Assembly: GCF_000282595.1 (NCBI RefSeq)
Contig: NZ_AKIZ01000038.1
Location: forward strand, 124,001 to 188,000
DNA length: 64,000 bases
Direction of reading: 5' to 3'
Source: Phyllobacterium sp. YR531
Lineage (GTDB): Bacteria > Pseudomonadota > Alphaproteobacteria > Rhizobiales > Rhizobiaceae
Positions 25,468-33,660 of the stretch are shown here, piece after piece (position 1 is the first letter of the stretch; each line of letters starts with the position of its first letter). Under the pieces are notes generated by a model. The model saw only the letters and a list, made by a program, of their open reading frames with translations, made no database searches and was not told the origin of the DNA. The translations under genes and the position numbers were made by a program.

Positions 25468-26417
25468 CGACAGCGCTTAACGCAGTTGAAATCAATCTGA
25501 GTGCAGCAATCGCTGCAGTCGCCAATAATGATCCACTCATCCTTACAACTGCTTCCGGTGGCGAGCCAGAACGGGACGAGTTGCCGTTTGGTCCATTCAA
25601 TCCGCTTGAGCACCGCACGTTCGAAACCGGATTGCGTGAGTGGGTAGCCGAACAGACACCGCTTCAGCTTGGATATGTCGAGCAGCTTTATACTTTTGGC
25701 GATCGCGGCAGGCACAAAACCATTGAAGACCGCGGATTACATGTCGTCTCGGTGGGATATTTGGCCCTCACCCGCATCACTGACAACAGCAGTGAGCAGC
25801 TTCGTAAGTCCGGCGCGCGCTGGCGCAACTGGTATTCTTTCCTGCCATGGGAAGACTGGCGCGGAGGCAAGCCCGCCATGATTGACGAGGATATCCGTCC
25901 AACACTGCAGGTATGGGCTCATGCATTGCCATCACGGCTCAGCCGCCTGCGTATGGCATTTGGCGATGAGAATATCGCATGGGATGAGGAACGAGCGCTG
26001 GAGCGCTACGAACTTCTATACGAAGCCGGACTTATTGAAGAAGCGGTTCGGGATGGAAGGGTTGATCGCCCGCCCTCAAGCTGCCTACCAGGATTGGCCA
26101 TGAGTTTTGATCATCGGCGTATACTGGCCACCGCAATTTCCAGGCTACGCGCCAAGCTGAAATACCGTCCTGTAGTCTTCGAATTGATGCCACCTACTTT
26201 CACTTTGACGGCGCTTCAGGAAACTGTTGAGGCAATTTCCGGGCGTCATCTCCACAAACAGAACTTCCGCCGTCTTGTCGAAACGACGGAATTGGTGGAA
26301 CCGACCGGTGCCGAACAGACGCAAGCGCGCGGGCGCCCCGCCGCACTTTACAGATTCAGGCACAATGTTCTTGAAGAGCGCAATGTGGCGGGCTTAAGGG
26401 TGGGAAATCGGTCATAG
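25464..26417 (+). CDS. nadQ: NadQ-like Nudix-related transcriptional regulator of NAD biosynthesis
   Basis: 317 residues with a Nudix-fold N-terminal domain (about 1-190) that lacks the catalytic Nudix box and a C-terminal winged helix-turn-helix (about 220-315; LTALQETVEAISGRHLHKQNFRRLVETTELVEPTG). This matches the NrtR-like architecture and the COG4111/NadQ family, which comparative genomics assigns as a repressor of nadABC in Rhizobiales. The nadABC operon is in this same window at 38.2-41.8 kb with a candidate operator. The name NadQ is recalled, not searched. Overlaps the phosphatase stop by 4 bases. Confidence 0.62.
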   Translation: MTTALNAVEINLSAAIAAVANNDPLILTTASGGEPERDELPFGPFNPLEHRTFETGLREWVAEQTPLQLGYVEQLYTFGDRGRHKTIEDRGLHVVSVGYLALTRITDNSSEQLRKSGARWRNWYSFLPWEDWRGGKPAMIDEDIRPTLQVWAHALPSRLSRLRMAFGDENIAWDEERALERYELLYEAGLIEEAVRDGRVDRPPSSCLPGLAMSFDHRRILATAISRLRAKLKYRPVVFELMPPTFTLTALQETVEAISGRHLHKQNFRRLVETTELVEPTGAEQTQARGRPAALYRFRHNVLEERNVAGLRVGNRS

Positions 26418-26426
26418 GAGCGGAAG

Positions 26427-26945
26427 ATGAACGTTAAGCCTACATCCATTAATGCTGATGGGATTTTCGAACCATTTTCTTCCAGCGATGTGCCTGTGGA
26501 AGAATGGTCGCAAGGCACACGTTTCGGCAGCAAATACCAGTACCTTTCAGGATATGGCGGCTCGACCCATGTAGGAGTTCAGCTTGAGGAGCTTGCTCCA
26601 CGCATGGAGTCGAGTCTCAATCATTATCACATGCTGGAAGAAGAGCAGGCCTTTGTCCTTGAAGGCGAGATGACCTTGAAGCTAGGCGACAAGACCTATG
26701 TTATGGAAGCGGGAGATCATGTTTGCTTTCCAGCGGGTCAGAAAGTCGGGCATTCGTTTTACAACCATAGCAAAGCGCCCTGCCGTTTTCTCATGATCGG
26801 AGAAAAAAATCCGAATGAGGTGGTGTTTTATACGGAAAATCAACGTGTTGGCGTTCGTTTGTTGGGCGAAGGTTATTCGAAGTCCTCACAAATAGAATAT
26901 TGGGAGGGTGTTGAAATAAATAACCTGCCTGACGGATTACGTTGA
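26427..26945 (+). CDS. Cupin-domain protein
   Basis: 172 residues with a single conserved cupin barrel: 'HYHMLEEEQAFVLEGEMTLKLG' (metal ligands H-x-H/E) and 'EAGDHVCFPAGQKVGHSF' (motif 2 His). It is probably a small metal-binding protein or isomerase-like enzyme; substrate unknown. It lies 9 bases after the NadQ-like gene on the same strand, so it may be co-transcribed. No signal peptide. The following 230 bases are AT-rich with no gene seen. Confidence 0.85.
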   Translation: MNVKPTSINADGIFEPFSSSDVPVEEWSQGTRFGSKYQYLSGYGGSTHVGVQLEELAPRMESSLNHYHMLEEEQAFVLEGEMTLKLGDKTYVMEAGDHVCFPAGQKVGHSFYNHSKAPCRFLMIGEKNPNEVVFYTENQRVGVRLLGEGYSKSSQIEYWEGVEINNLPDGLR

Positions 26946-27173
26946 GTAAAAGCTGTAATAGTTACCCGTTATCTGTTATACTGTTTCAGACACAACTGAA
27001 GCGCGTTCTTGGACACTTTTGGGCGCAATCATTGCGGGTAGAATTTTTTATAGTTATAGAGGTCGCAAGCTGACATTTTTCACAGTCTTTGTGCTTCAGA
27101 ATTACTGCAATATTTTTGAATTAATTAAGAAGATCAATATTTTAACAAATACCTATCATAGTCGGACCTTTCC

Positions 27174-29198
27174 ATGCTTACCGTCCTGTCCTGTTTGAAA
27201 ACGGAACATCATCCGCTACCAATTTTCATTGCTGTGATAATATGCGGAACGGGGTCATTGCTTGCCATGCGATTATTTGCACGCACGCTTAGAACTTCGG
27301 GGGCATCACAGGCTTATTGGCTTGTCCTGTGCGCTCTGGTGTGCGGCGGAACGATATGGACAACGCATTTCATCTCGATGCTCGGCTACAAGAATTCGTT
27401 GGTATATGGGTTTGACCCTGCTCTTACCCTGTTGTCATTGGGTGTTTCAGTGCTCATGGCTGGCATGGGACTAGCCTACGCCACCCTCAGAAAAACCAGA
27501 TGTGCGCCGGAAATTGGTGGTGGTTTTATGGGCTTCGGTATTGCGATCATGCACTATATTGGCATGGCTGCTTATTCCGTTTCAGGGAGGTTTGTTTGGG
27601 ATAATGTATATGTTACTGCATCAGTATTGCTCGCAGTAATTTTTGGCGCATTCGCCACCAGCCTGGTTGCACGGCCAACCAACCGCTTTACAAAATATGG
27701 AGGAGCAATCAGTCTATTTCTGGCAATTTGTCTCCTCCATTTTACAGGAATGACCGCGGTATCCATCATTCCTGACAGCACTGTTGTCATCAAGAACGAG
27801 CTTTTGCATGCGGATCTACTGATAGCCGGAATTTCAGTGATTATGGCTATTATTCTGGTTATCGGGGCAGCTTCCTATCTTATCGATCTCAGTAGTGCCC
27901 AGGAAGCAGCCCACCAGTACCGGAAGCTGGCTATGCATGACGCCCTTACAGGGCTGGCCAATCGTGCTCACCTGAACGTTCATCTTGCTAGCATCCTTTC
28001 CAGTCGTCCCGATAACTCGCGGATTACTGTTGCCGTCATTGATCTTGACCGGTTCAAAGAAATCAACGACGTTCACGGCCATCCGGCAGGCGACGAAGTT
28101 CTGAGAGAGTTTTCGTATCGTCTGAGAAAAATGCTGGGACCCGAGATTTTTGTTGCGCGAACCGGTGGCGACGAATTTGTCGCAATTCAAACAAGTGCGT
28201 TATCCGAAGATTCATTCTATCCGCTTGGGCAAAAAATCGTCGATATCGCCCTGCAGTCCATACAATTTCAGGGCCAGGATTTATTGATCTCCGCTAGCGT
28301 GGGAGTAGCGCAGGCTCCCGAAGACGGCATAATCGCCGGTGACCTGCTCAGTAAAGCCGATCTGGCTCTTTACCGCGTAAAAGAAACCGGCCGGAACAAT
28401 CACAGTCTTTATGAAAAAAGTATGGACGAGAAGATGCGCTCTCGAAGCGGTCTGGCCATTGACCTGAAGCTTGCACTGGAGCGCTCAGAATTCGAGCTAT
28501 ACTTTCAGGCGCAGAACGATACGCAATCGCGTGAGATTGTGGGATTTGAAGCATTACTTAGATGGCGTCACCCAAAACGCGGCATGGTTTCTCCATTGGA
28601 GTTTATCCCGATTGCTGAAGAGACAGGATTAATCCATGATATCGGGGTCTGGGTGTTAAGCGAGGCTTGTAAGGAAGCAGCCACATGGAACAGAAAACTG
28701 AAAGTTGCGGTCAATGTCGCACCAACGCAGTTAGCTTCTAGAAACCTTTCCGATCAAGTAAGCGAGGTTTTGAGGCTTACGGGGCTCGAACCGGAACGTC
28801 TCGAACTTGAAATCACCGAAAGCGGGATTATTGCCGATCAAGAGCACGCATTGCAGGCAATGCAAAAGCTCAAAGCGTTAGGCGTCAAGATTGCGATGGA
28901 TGACTACGGTACAGGGTATTCTTCCCTTTCGACACTTAGAAATTTTCCCTTCGACAAGATCAAAATTGATCGGGAGTTCATTAAATCTCTCAACGTCGAC
29001 ACCCACTCAGCTGCGATTGTGATGGCAACGCTCACCCTGGGATTAAATCTCGATATTCCAGTTTTAGCTGAAGGTGTTGAGACTGAGGATCATATAGCAT
29101 TTCTGTCCGACGCCGGATGTGCCGAAGTACAGGGCTTTTTGTTTGGGCGCCCCATACCACAGGCCGACCTGCAGACGCTTATGAAGGCTGTCACCTAG
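27174..29198 (+). CDS. Membrane diguanylate cyclase/phosphodiesterase with MHYT, GGDEF and EAL domains
   Basis: 674 residues. Seven-helix MHYT sensor (about 1-245) with three metal-binding-type motifs: T-H-F-I-S-M near 63, M-H-Y-I-G-M near 126 and L-H-F-T-G-M near 194. GGDEF domain with the intact G-G-D-E-F at 331-335, then EAL domain with E-A-L at 459-461 and the catalytic loop 'DDYGTGYSS'. The protein can in principle make and degrade cyclic di-GMP, with MHYT sensing diatomic gas or copper-like signals. Its TAG stop (29196-29198) is at the junction with a 259-bp mobile element. Confidence 0.95.
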   Translation: MLTVLSCLKTEHHPLPIFIAVIICGTGSLLAMRLFARTLRTSGASQAYWLVLCALVCGGTIWTTHFISMLGYKNSLVYGFDPALTLLSLGVSVLMAGMGLAYATLRKTRCAPEIGGGFMGFGIAIMHYIGMAAYSVSGRFVWDNVYVTASVLLAVIFGAFATSLVARPTNRFTKYGGAISLFLAICLLHFTGMTAVSIIPDSTVVIKNELLHADLLIAGISVIMAIILVIGAASYLIDLSSAQEAAHQYRKLAMHDALTGLANRAHLNVHLASILSSRPDNSRITVAVIDLDRFKEINDVHGHPAGDEVLREFSYRLRKMLGPEIFVARTGGDEFVAIQTSALSEDSFYPLGQKIVDIALQSIQFQGQDLLISASVGVAQAPEDGIIAGDLLSKADLALYRVKETGRNNHSLYEKSMDEKMRSRSGLAIDLKLALERSEFELYFQAQNDTQSREIVGFEALLRWRHPKRGMVSPLEFIPIAEETGLIHDIGVWVLSEACKEAATWNRKLKVAVNVAPTQLASRNLSDQVSEVLRLTGLEPERLELEITESGIIADQEHALQAMQKLKALGVKIAMDDYGTGYSSLSTLRNFPFDKIKIDREFIKSLNVDTHSAAIVMATLTLGLNLDIPVLAEGVETEDHIAFLSDAGCAEVQGFLFGRPIPQADLQTLMKAVT

Positions 29199-29458
29199 GG
29201 TCAGGACCTGTTAATCTGGTCGCAATGGTATGAAGCTTTTCGGTTGTCCAGGATGAGAAAAGGCGAAGGCAATGTGGTTCATTGTCGAGACTTTGCGACA
29301 AACTGGACGGGCGAAAAGACCATATCTTGCGGACGCCAAAATGGAAGCTGCAGTGTCGAACCACTTGGCCGGAGGGAAGATCCCCCCTTCGCGCTTCTCC
29401 TCGCATCTTCATGCCATTGTAGGCGCCATTGCGATCATATTAATAGGTCCTGACCCTA
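29196..29458. mobile_element. MITE-like non-autonomous insertion, IS5-type ends
   Basis: A 259-bp element (29198-29456) with long terminal inverted repeats: starting from GGGTCAGGACCT on each side, about 31 bases align with 3 mismatches (left 29198-29228, right 29426-29456). A TA dinucleotide flanks each end (29196-29197 and 29457-29458), consistent with a 2-bp target duplication. The ends resemble IS5-family (IS427-group) termini. No transposase frame is visible; short frames inside are not coding. Target site lies in the stop codon of the upstream gene, and both outcomes keep a stop (TAG now, TAA without it). Confidence 0.8.
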
Positions 29459-29506
29459 AGCCAGAATCGGCTGATTGGCATCCTCTTCAACGATCACATC
29501 TGTTGC

Positions 29507-30391
29507 TCAAGCTTTGGTCGGAACAATCCTGATAAGGTTTCCCCATGGATCAACGATTTCGCGTTCTTCCTTTGCATTCGTTGAGGTAAATTCCGCCCAA
29601 GCCAAACCGGAACGGTCATTGTCGCGACGACCAGCACCACGACTTTGCCATGCGTTTGCAGCTACGTGGTGGTGGTAACCACCGGTAGACATGAAAACCG
29701 CAGCCGCTCCATAAGCAGCAACCGTGTCGAGACCGAGTTCACTCTGCCACCATGTTTCGGCTTCCTTTGCATTACCTACACGTAAGTGAAGATGGCCCAC
29801 CATGGTTCCGTCAGGAGCACCAGACCAAGGCCGGCCATCCGTTTCCGCAAGAAGATTACCCACGTCAAGCGGCTCGGTAGCCATCGCCACTGTCGAGCCG
29901 TTCCATGTCCATTTTTCATGGGGGCGGTCGGCATATATTTCAATGCCATTGCCTTCAGGGTCAGTGAGGTAAATGGCTTCACTCACCAGATGGTCTGATG
30001 CGCCGACAATTGGGATGCGTCGGTCAATTGCGCGTTTGGCCCATTGTGCAAGATCCGCGCGCTCGGGCAGGAGAAAAGCTGTGTGATAAAGCCCCGCGCT
30101 TTGTGGATCATCCGCCCGGACCGTAGCCTGTTCTATTTCAAGCAGCGGTGTTTCACCGGCACCAAGGGTGATTGATTGACCTTTGCGCGAAATCTCACGC
30201 AAGCCGACGACATCCTGATAATAGGTTGAAAGCAAATCAGCATCCTTGGCCTTGATCCCGATCTTTGAGACATAGGTTGGGGCTTTAGCAGCAAAAGATA
30301 CATCGTTCATTTTTGCCTCCGTGCGGATATTTACCGCCGTTCCGACAAGCGCAATAGCTCCACCAACCAATTCGCGGCGTGTGAATCTCAT
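29507..30391 (-). CDS. VOC superfamily dioxygenase/glyoxalase-like protein, possible Tat signal
   Basis: Up to 294 residues, two VOC (glyoxalase/extradiol dioxygenase, CatE-like) domains: 'VSKIGIKAKDADLLSTYYQDVVGL' near the N-terminus and 'VGHLHLRVGNAKEAETWWQSELGL' in the second half; metal ligands are likely the His of 'YHTAFLL', 'GHLHL' and a Glu late in each domain. The first 26 residues (MRFTRRELVGGAIALVGTA...) look like a twin-arginine signal. An in-frame ATG at 30310 (NDVSFAAK...) has its own GGAGG, so a cytosolic form is also possible. See findings. Confidence 0.85.
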   Translation of the reverse strand: MRFTRRELVGGAIALVGTAVNIRTEAKMNDVSFAAKAPTYVSKIGIKAKDADLLSTYYQDVVGLREISRKGQSITLGAGETPLLEIEQATVRADDPQSAGLYHTAFLLPERADLAQWAKRAIDRRIPIVGASDHLVSEAIYLTDPEGNGIEIYADRPHEKWTWNGSTVAMATEPLDVGNLLAETDGRPWSGAPDGTMVGHLHLRVGNAKEAETWWQSELGLDTVAAYGAAAVFMSTGGYHHHVAANAWQSRGAGRRDNDRSGLAWAEFTSTNAKEEREIVDPWGNLIRIVPTKA

Positions 30392-30576
30392 TTGCACTCC
30401 TCGTTATGTTTGTTTCGTTGGTGTGAAAATCGGCTTTCTGCGTTGTCAATTCAAGACAGACGCAGGCGAACAAGCTGTTCACTTATACTGAACGATAGGG
30501 CTGCGATTGTTTACCAATCAGAGCGGCGGTCGAGTTCGATATTGCGTACCGGCTTCAACTTTCTTAAATACGGCCC

Positions 30577-31125
30577 ATGAAAGTAAAAGACACCGATATC
30601 ATCATCATTCCAGGTTATACGAACTCCGGCCCTGATCACTGGCAAAGCCGTTGGGAAAGCAAACTTTCCACAGCTCGCCGTGTTGAACAGGCTGAATGGT
30701 CAAAGCCAGTTCGCGACGATTGGATTGCCGAAGTCGTCAAAGCAGTCAATGAAGCGACGCGGCCAGTTGTTGTAGTGGCGCATTCGTTGGGCGTCCCAAC
30801 ATTCATCCATGCCATCCCGCAGATTGGCGACAAGGTCAAAGGGGCGTTTCTCGTCACACCGCCCGATGTGTCCAATCCCAAAATTCGGCCAAAGCATCTC
30901 ATGACTTTCGGTCCCTACCCGCGTGAACCTTTTACATTCCCCTCAATCGTTGTTGCCAGCCGGAACGATCATTATTGCAGCTACGAGGTCGCCGATGATC
31001 TGGCGGCGGCTTGGGGATCGCTTATCGTAGATGCGGGAGAGTCTGGGCATATCAACGCTGATTCAGGCCACGGCCCGTGGCCTGAAGGGTCAATGGTGTT
31101 TGCTCAGTTTTTATCAAAACTTTGA
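30577..31125 (+). CDS. RBBP9/YdeN-family alpha/beta hydrolase
   Basis: 182 residues of the small serine-hydrolase family (DUF1234/RBBP9-like). The nucleophile elbow reads A-H-S-L-G (about residues 66-70), Asp is in 'ASRNDHYC' and the catalytic His in 'SGHINADSGHGPWPEG' near the C-terminus; all three are present. Cytoplasmic, no signal peptide. Converges on and overlaps the DUF4166 gene by 22 bases. Substrate unknown. Confidence 0.9.
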   Translation: MKVKDTDIIIIPGYTNSGPDHWQSRWESKLSTARRVEQAEWSKPVRDDWIAEVVKAVNEATRPVVVVAHSLGVPTFIHAIPQIGDKVKGAFLVTPPDVSNPKIRPKHLMTFGPYPREPFTFPSIVVASRNDHYCSYEVADDLAAAWGSLIVDAGESGHINADSGHGPWPEGSMVFAQFLSKL

Positions 31126-31661
31126 TTTATAGGCTCCAACCACCCTCGATAATGTATGATCAGACCAGTTAACGGGTGCGATATTTCCACGTTGAAATGC
31201 ATACGACCGTTTTCAGTATACTCATAAGAATTCGACGCGGGGCATAGAAATAATGGCATTGGAATACGCCAAATATCCCAATGCCGCATTTCAAGTGTCA
31301 ATCGTTGCTCCGTGCATTGCAAGGCCATTGCAAAAGTAATTGGCCCAAACCTTTCGCACAGCAACTTGCGATAGCGCCCCTCTCCCGCAGATTGCCGGCT
31401 GGAAAACCTGTGGCCGCCAAAATTTCTCCGCCAGATTTCATCACTTCCCGCCTTGATGAAATCCACGGTAACTGTCGTACTCTGCAGGCTTCTTGGGAAA
31501 CCTGCGATTGAGGCAACACAACGAGCCAGAATGTTGCGACCGCGCTCGACGCTTGCCGTTCCCGTAGCGCCCTGAACTCCATCGTGCAGGGCGCGGATTT
31601 CCACCGGCAAAATCGCCCAATCAGGCCCGGTAATTCGCTGAAACAATGCTTCGCCACTCAT
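31104..31661 (-). CDS. DUF4166 domain-containing protein
   Basis: 185 residues from ATG 31659-31661, overlapping the stop of the upstream DCC gene as ATGA; a longer frame to 31808 would run through that gene. The family features 'GRNILARCVASIAGFP' and 'HWDIWRIPMPLFLCPAS' are visible. DUF4166 is often found next to DCC-type thiol-oxidoreductase genes or in saccharopine-dehydrogenase-like fusions; function unknown. The product is mainly beta-stranded, with no signal peptide. Confidence 0.85.
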   Translation of the reverse strand: MSGEALFQRITGPDWAILPVEIRALHDGVQGATGTASVERGRNILARCVASIAGFPRSLQSTTVTVDFIKAGSDEIWRRNFGGHRFSSRQSAGEGRYRKLLCERFGPITFAMALQCTEQRLTLEMRHWDIWRIPMPLFLCPASNSYEYTENGRMHFNVEISHPLTGLIIHYRGWLEPINQSFDKN

Positions 31662-32107
31662 CCTAAAAACCGATCCGCCTCGTGTTGGTCCGGTAAATAG
31701 CAAGTGCTGCGAACCCCGAACCATTTGAGGCGATTGCGGGCAACAAGATCGTAAAGCCAATCCCGTATTGCACGAGGGATAATTCTGGCGGCATATGCAA
31801 GCGACCAAGGAAATCCCAACAGTTCCAAAACCCGCAAAGACCCATCTGACTTGATACGAACCAAGCCGTTCTCGAGCAGTATGTTTGAATCATAGTCCTG
31901 AGAAACCAGCCCGTAATGCCGATATATTGCGCTGCCAAGCGGCGATTGTGCTGACAGAAAGCGAAAATGCGGCCGCTTGTCGACACGCAGAAGGAAGTTG
32001 ACAAATCCCGAGCAGAGAATGCAGTTGCCATCAAAGATCAGGATGGGACGATCATCAGGAAAGTCGGGAATGGATGTATCTGCGCGATAGCTGAAGGCTT
32101 GGCGCAT
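31658..32107 (-). CDS. Thiol-disulfide oxidoreductase DCC family protein (DUF393)
   Basis: 149 residues beginning the core with 'LIFDGNCILCSGFVNFLLRVDKR', which carries the C-x-x-C (C29, C32) and the D-x-x-C-x-x-C hallmark of the DCC family (thioredoxin-like fold, electron transfer role suggested). 'LSAQSPLG' and 'SDGSLRVLELLGFPWSLAYA' are typical. It is translationally coupled to DUF4166 (4-base overlap) and starts 8 bases after the HpcH/HpaI aldolase gene's stop on the same strand. Confidence 0.92.
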   Translation of the reverse strand: MRQAFSYRADTSIPDFPDDRPILIFDGNCILCSGFVNFLLRVDKRPHFRFLSAQSPLGSAIYRHYGLVSQDYDSNILLENGLVRIKSDGSLRVLELLGFPWSLAYAARIIPRAIRDWLYDLVARNRLKWFGVRSTCYLPDQHEADRFLG

Positions 32108-32115
32108 GATTGTGT

Positions 32116-32880
32116 TTACACCTCAATTGCATTCAGCAAACTCTGAACGCCATCGGTCAGATAGGTTGTGTCGACAGCGAGAGGAAGAAACGTATAGCCC
32201 AGCCCGGTAAAACGTTTGGCCAGTGCCGCATTGCCTGCATAAATTCCGGCAAGTTTGCCAGCGGCTTTTGCACGCCGGGCGATCTCTGTCAAAGGCTCTA
32301 CGATTGCATTGGAACCGGCATCAACTTCGGCACCATTGCTCCATGCGATAGAGAAATCCGATGGGCCGACAAACACGCCATCAATTCCATCCACTGCGAG
32401 AATATCGTCCAATGCCTCATAAGCAGCACGGGTTTCGATCATGGCAAAGGATAGAGTTTCAGCATTTGTCTGCGCCAAATATCCTCCGGAACCACCCGCC
32501 ACATAGCCGCCGGGACGCCCGCGCAATTGGCCCCATGAACGTTGTCCCAGTGGTGGATATTTCATGGCCGCTGCAAATAGCTTTGCATCCGCCACTGTGT
32601 TGATCATGGGTGCAACGACAGCCTCAACCCCGATATCCAAGGCTCTGCTTGCCATATCAAACCGGCCAACCGGCACGCGAACAATGGTGTGTTTCCCTGC
32701 ACTGCGCAGAATGCCGGTCAAAGCAACAATGCTGGCCGTATCATGCGCACCATGTTGCATATCAAGCAAAACAGCGGAAAGCTGGGTACGGCAAAGCGCT
32801 TCCATGACCAGTGTGTCCGTCAAATTGGACCAGCCGGAATAGATGGTTTCTCCAGCCCTCAGACGCGACGCTAATGACAT
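32116..32880 (-). CDS. HpcH/HpaI aldolase family protein
   Basis: 254 residues of the class II (metal-dependent) pyruvate aldolase family: 'LDMQHGAHDTASIV' (catalytic His), the active-site 'RVPVGRFDMASRALDIGVEAVVAPM', 'RGRPGGYVAGG' and 'MIETRAAYEALDDILAVDGIDGVFVGPSDFSIAWS', which contain the metal-binding E and the conserved G-P-x-D. Typical reaction: reversible retro-aldol of 2-oxo acids giving pyruvate and an aldehyde. Substrate unknown. The gene heads a likely three-gene operon with DCC and DUF4166. Confidence 0.92.
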   Translation of the reverse strand: MSLASRLRAGETIYSGWSNLTDTLVMEALCRTQLSAVLLDMQHGAHDTASIVALTGILRSAGKHTIVRVPVGRFDMASRALDIGVEAVVAPMINTVADAKLFAAAMKYPPLGQRSWGQLRGRPGGYVAGGSGGYLAQTNAETLSFAMIETRAAYEALDDILAVDGIDGVFVGPSDFSIAWSNGAEVDAGSNAIVEPLTEIARRAKAAGKLAGIYAGNAALAKRFTGLGYTFLPLAVDTTYLTDGVQSLLNAIEV

Positions 32881-32985
32881 GATTCTTTACCTTCCCTGTT
32901 ACCGCTCATATTGCGAACAGGGGTGAATGCGGGTCAAGGTCAAACGAAACAAAATCATAAGCGGTGTCGTCGCCAACAACCCGCC

Positions 32986-33011
32986 AAATAAAAAACCGCC
33001 CCGTGGGGCGG
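32986..33011 (-). terminator. Intrinsic terminator after the zeta-subunit gene
   Basis: Read on the minus strand, a perfect 7-bp G+C stem (CCGCCCC / GGGGCGG on the top strand at 32996-33011) is followed by a T-tract (top-strand A-rich 32986-32995). It lies 27 bases past the stop of the DUF1476 gene. Confidence 0.85.
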
Positions 33012-33037
33012 CCTGAACCAGACAATCCGGATTGAGC

Positions 33038-33358
33038 TTACGAAGCGCTTTCGATCTGGCGGATCGCTTCAATCATCAGCTCTTCCATGGTTCGGCGGAT
33101 GCGATGATCCGACTTGTCGACACCAGCAGCATCAAAATCTGCGCGAATCTTGCGGAATACGTCCTCGTCGCCAGCCTCGTGAAAATCTGCAATGATGACT
33201 TCCTTGGCATAGGCTTCGGCTTCTTCACCGGTCTTGCCCAGCTTTTCAGCAGCCCACAGGCCAAGCAGCTTGTTACGCCGTGCTTCTGCACGGAATTTTA
33301 CTTCCGCGTCATGGGCATATTTGTTTTCGGCTGCGTTCTTGCGATCTTCCATGCTCAT
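33038..33358 (-). CDS. ATP synthase inhibitor subunit zeta (DUF1476)
   Basis: 106 residues, all helical and highly charged, matching DUF1476, the zeta subunit that inhibits the alphaproteobacterial F1Fo-ATPase when ATP hydrolysis would occur. N-terminal 'MSMEDRKNAAENKYAHDAEVKFRAEARRN' contains the inhibitory intrinsically flexible region; C-terminal 'DEDVFRKIRADFDAAGVDKSDHRIRRTMEELM' is the four-helix part. Stands alone, away from the atp operon, with its own terminator. Confidence 0.93.
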   Translation of the reverse strand: MSMEDRKNAAENKYAHDAEVKFRAEARRNKLLGLWAAEKLGKTGEEAEAYAKEVIIADFHEAGDEDVFRKIRADFDAAGVDKSDHRIRRTMEELMIEAIRQIESAS

Positions 33359-33660
33359 CTTTTATTGCTCCCGCAAATTGTTGGGTAATCCCTATATATC
33401 TGGTCTTGCGGCGTTTTTCAGGCAGAACCATATATAGACCGTGTCAAAGCCTCATATAAACACTTCCCAAAAAATCGGAAGTCTCAATTCAACTTCATTG
33501 CCAGCCGACCGATAACTGCACTTTTCGCGCCTCTATAATCCATAAAATGGGGGAGCTATACAATGGATCATTGTGAAATGCTTGCTTTTGCGATAGTTAG
33601 CGCGCCAACATGACGGCGTAGAACAGTGCCGACCGATAACTCCAATACCAGAGATTTTAA
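33359..33660. other. Leader region between the zeta-subunit and purC genes
   Basis: 302 bases without an ORF. It holds a good -10 box TATAAT at 33534-33539 and a 14-base exact direct repeat (GCCGACCGATAACT at 33504-33517 and 33628-33641), the second copy close to the purC start. The 33392-33437 stretch also holds CTATATAT and ATATATAG in inverted orientation. I cannot assign these to a known regulator or riboswitch. Confidence 0.5.

Noticed and set aside
29191-29532. Short ORFs inside the 259-bp element
   Set aside because: No transposase motif; composition poor, and the ends are explained by inverted repeats.
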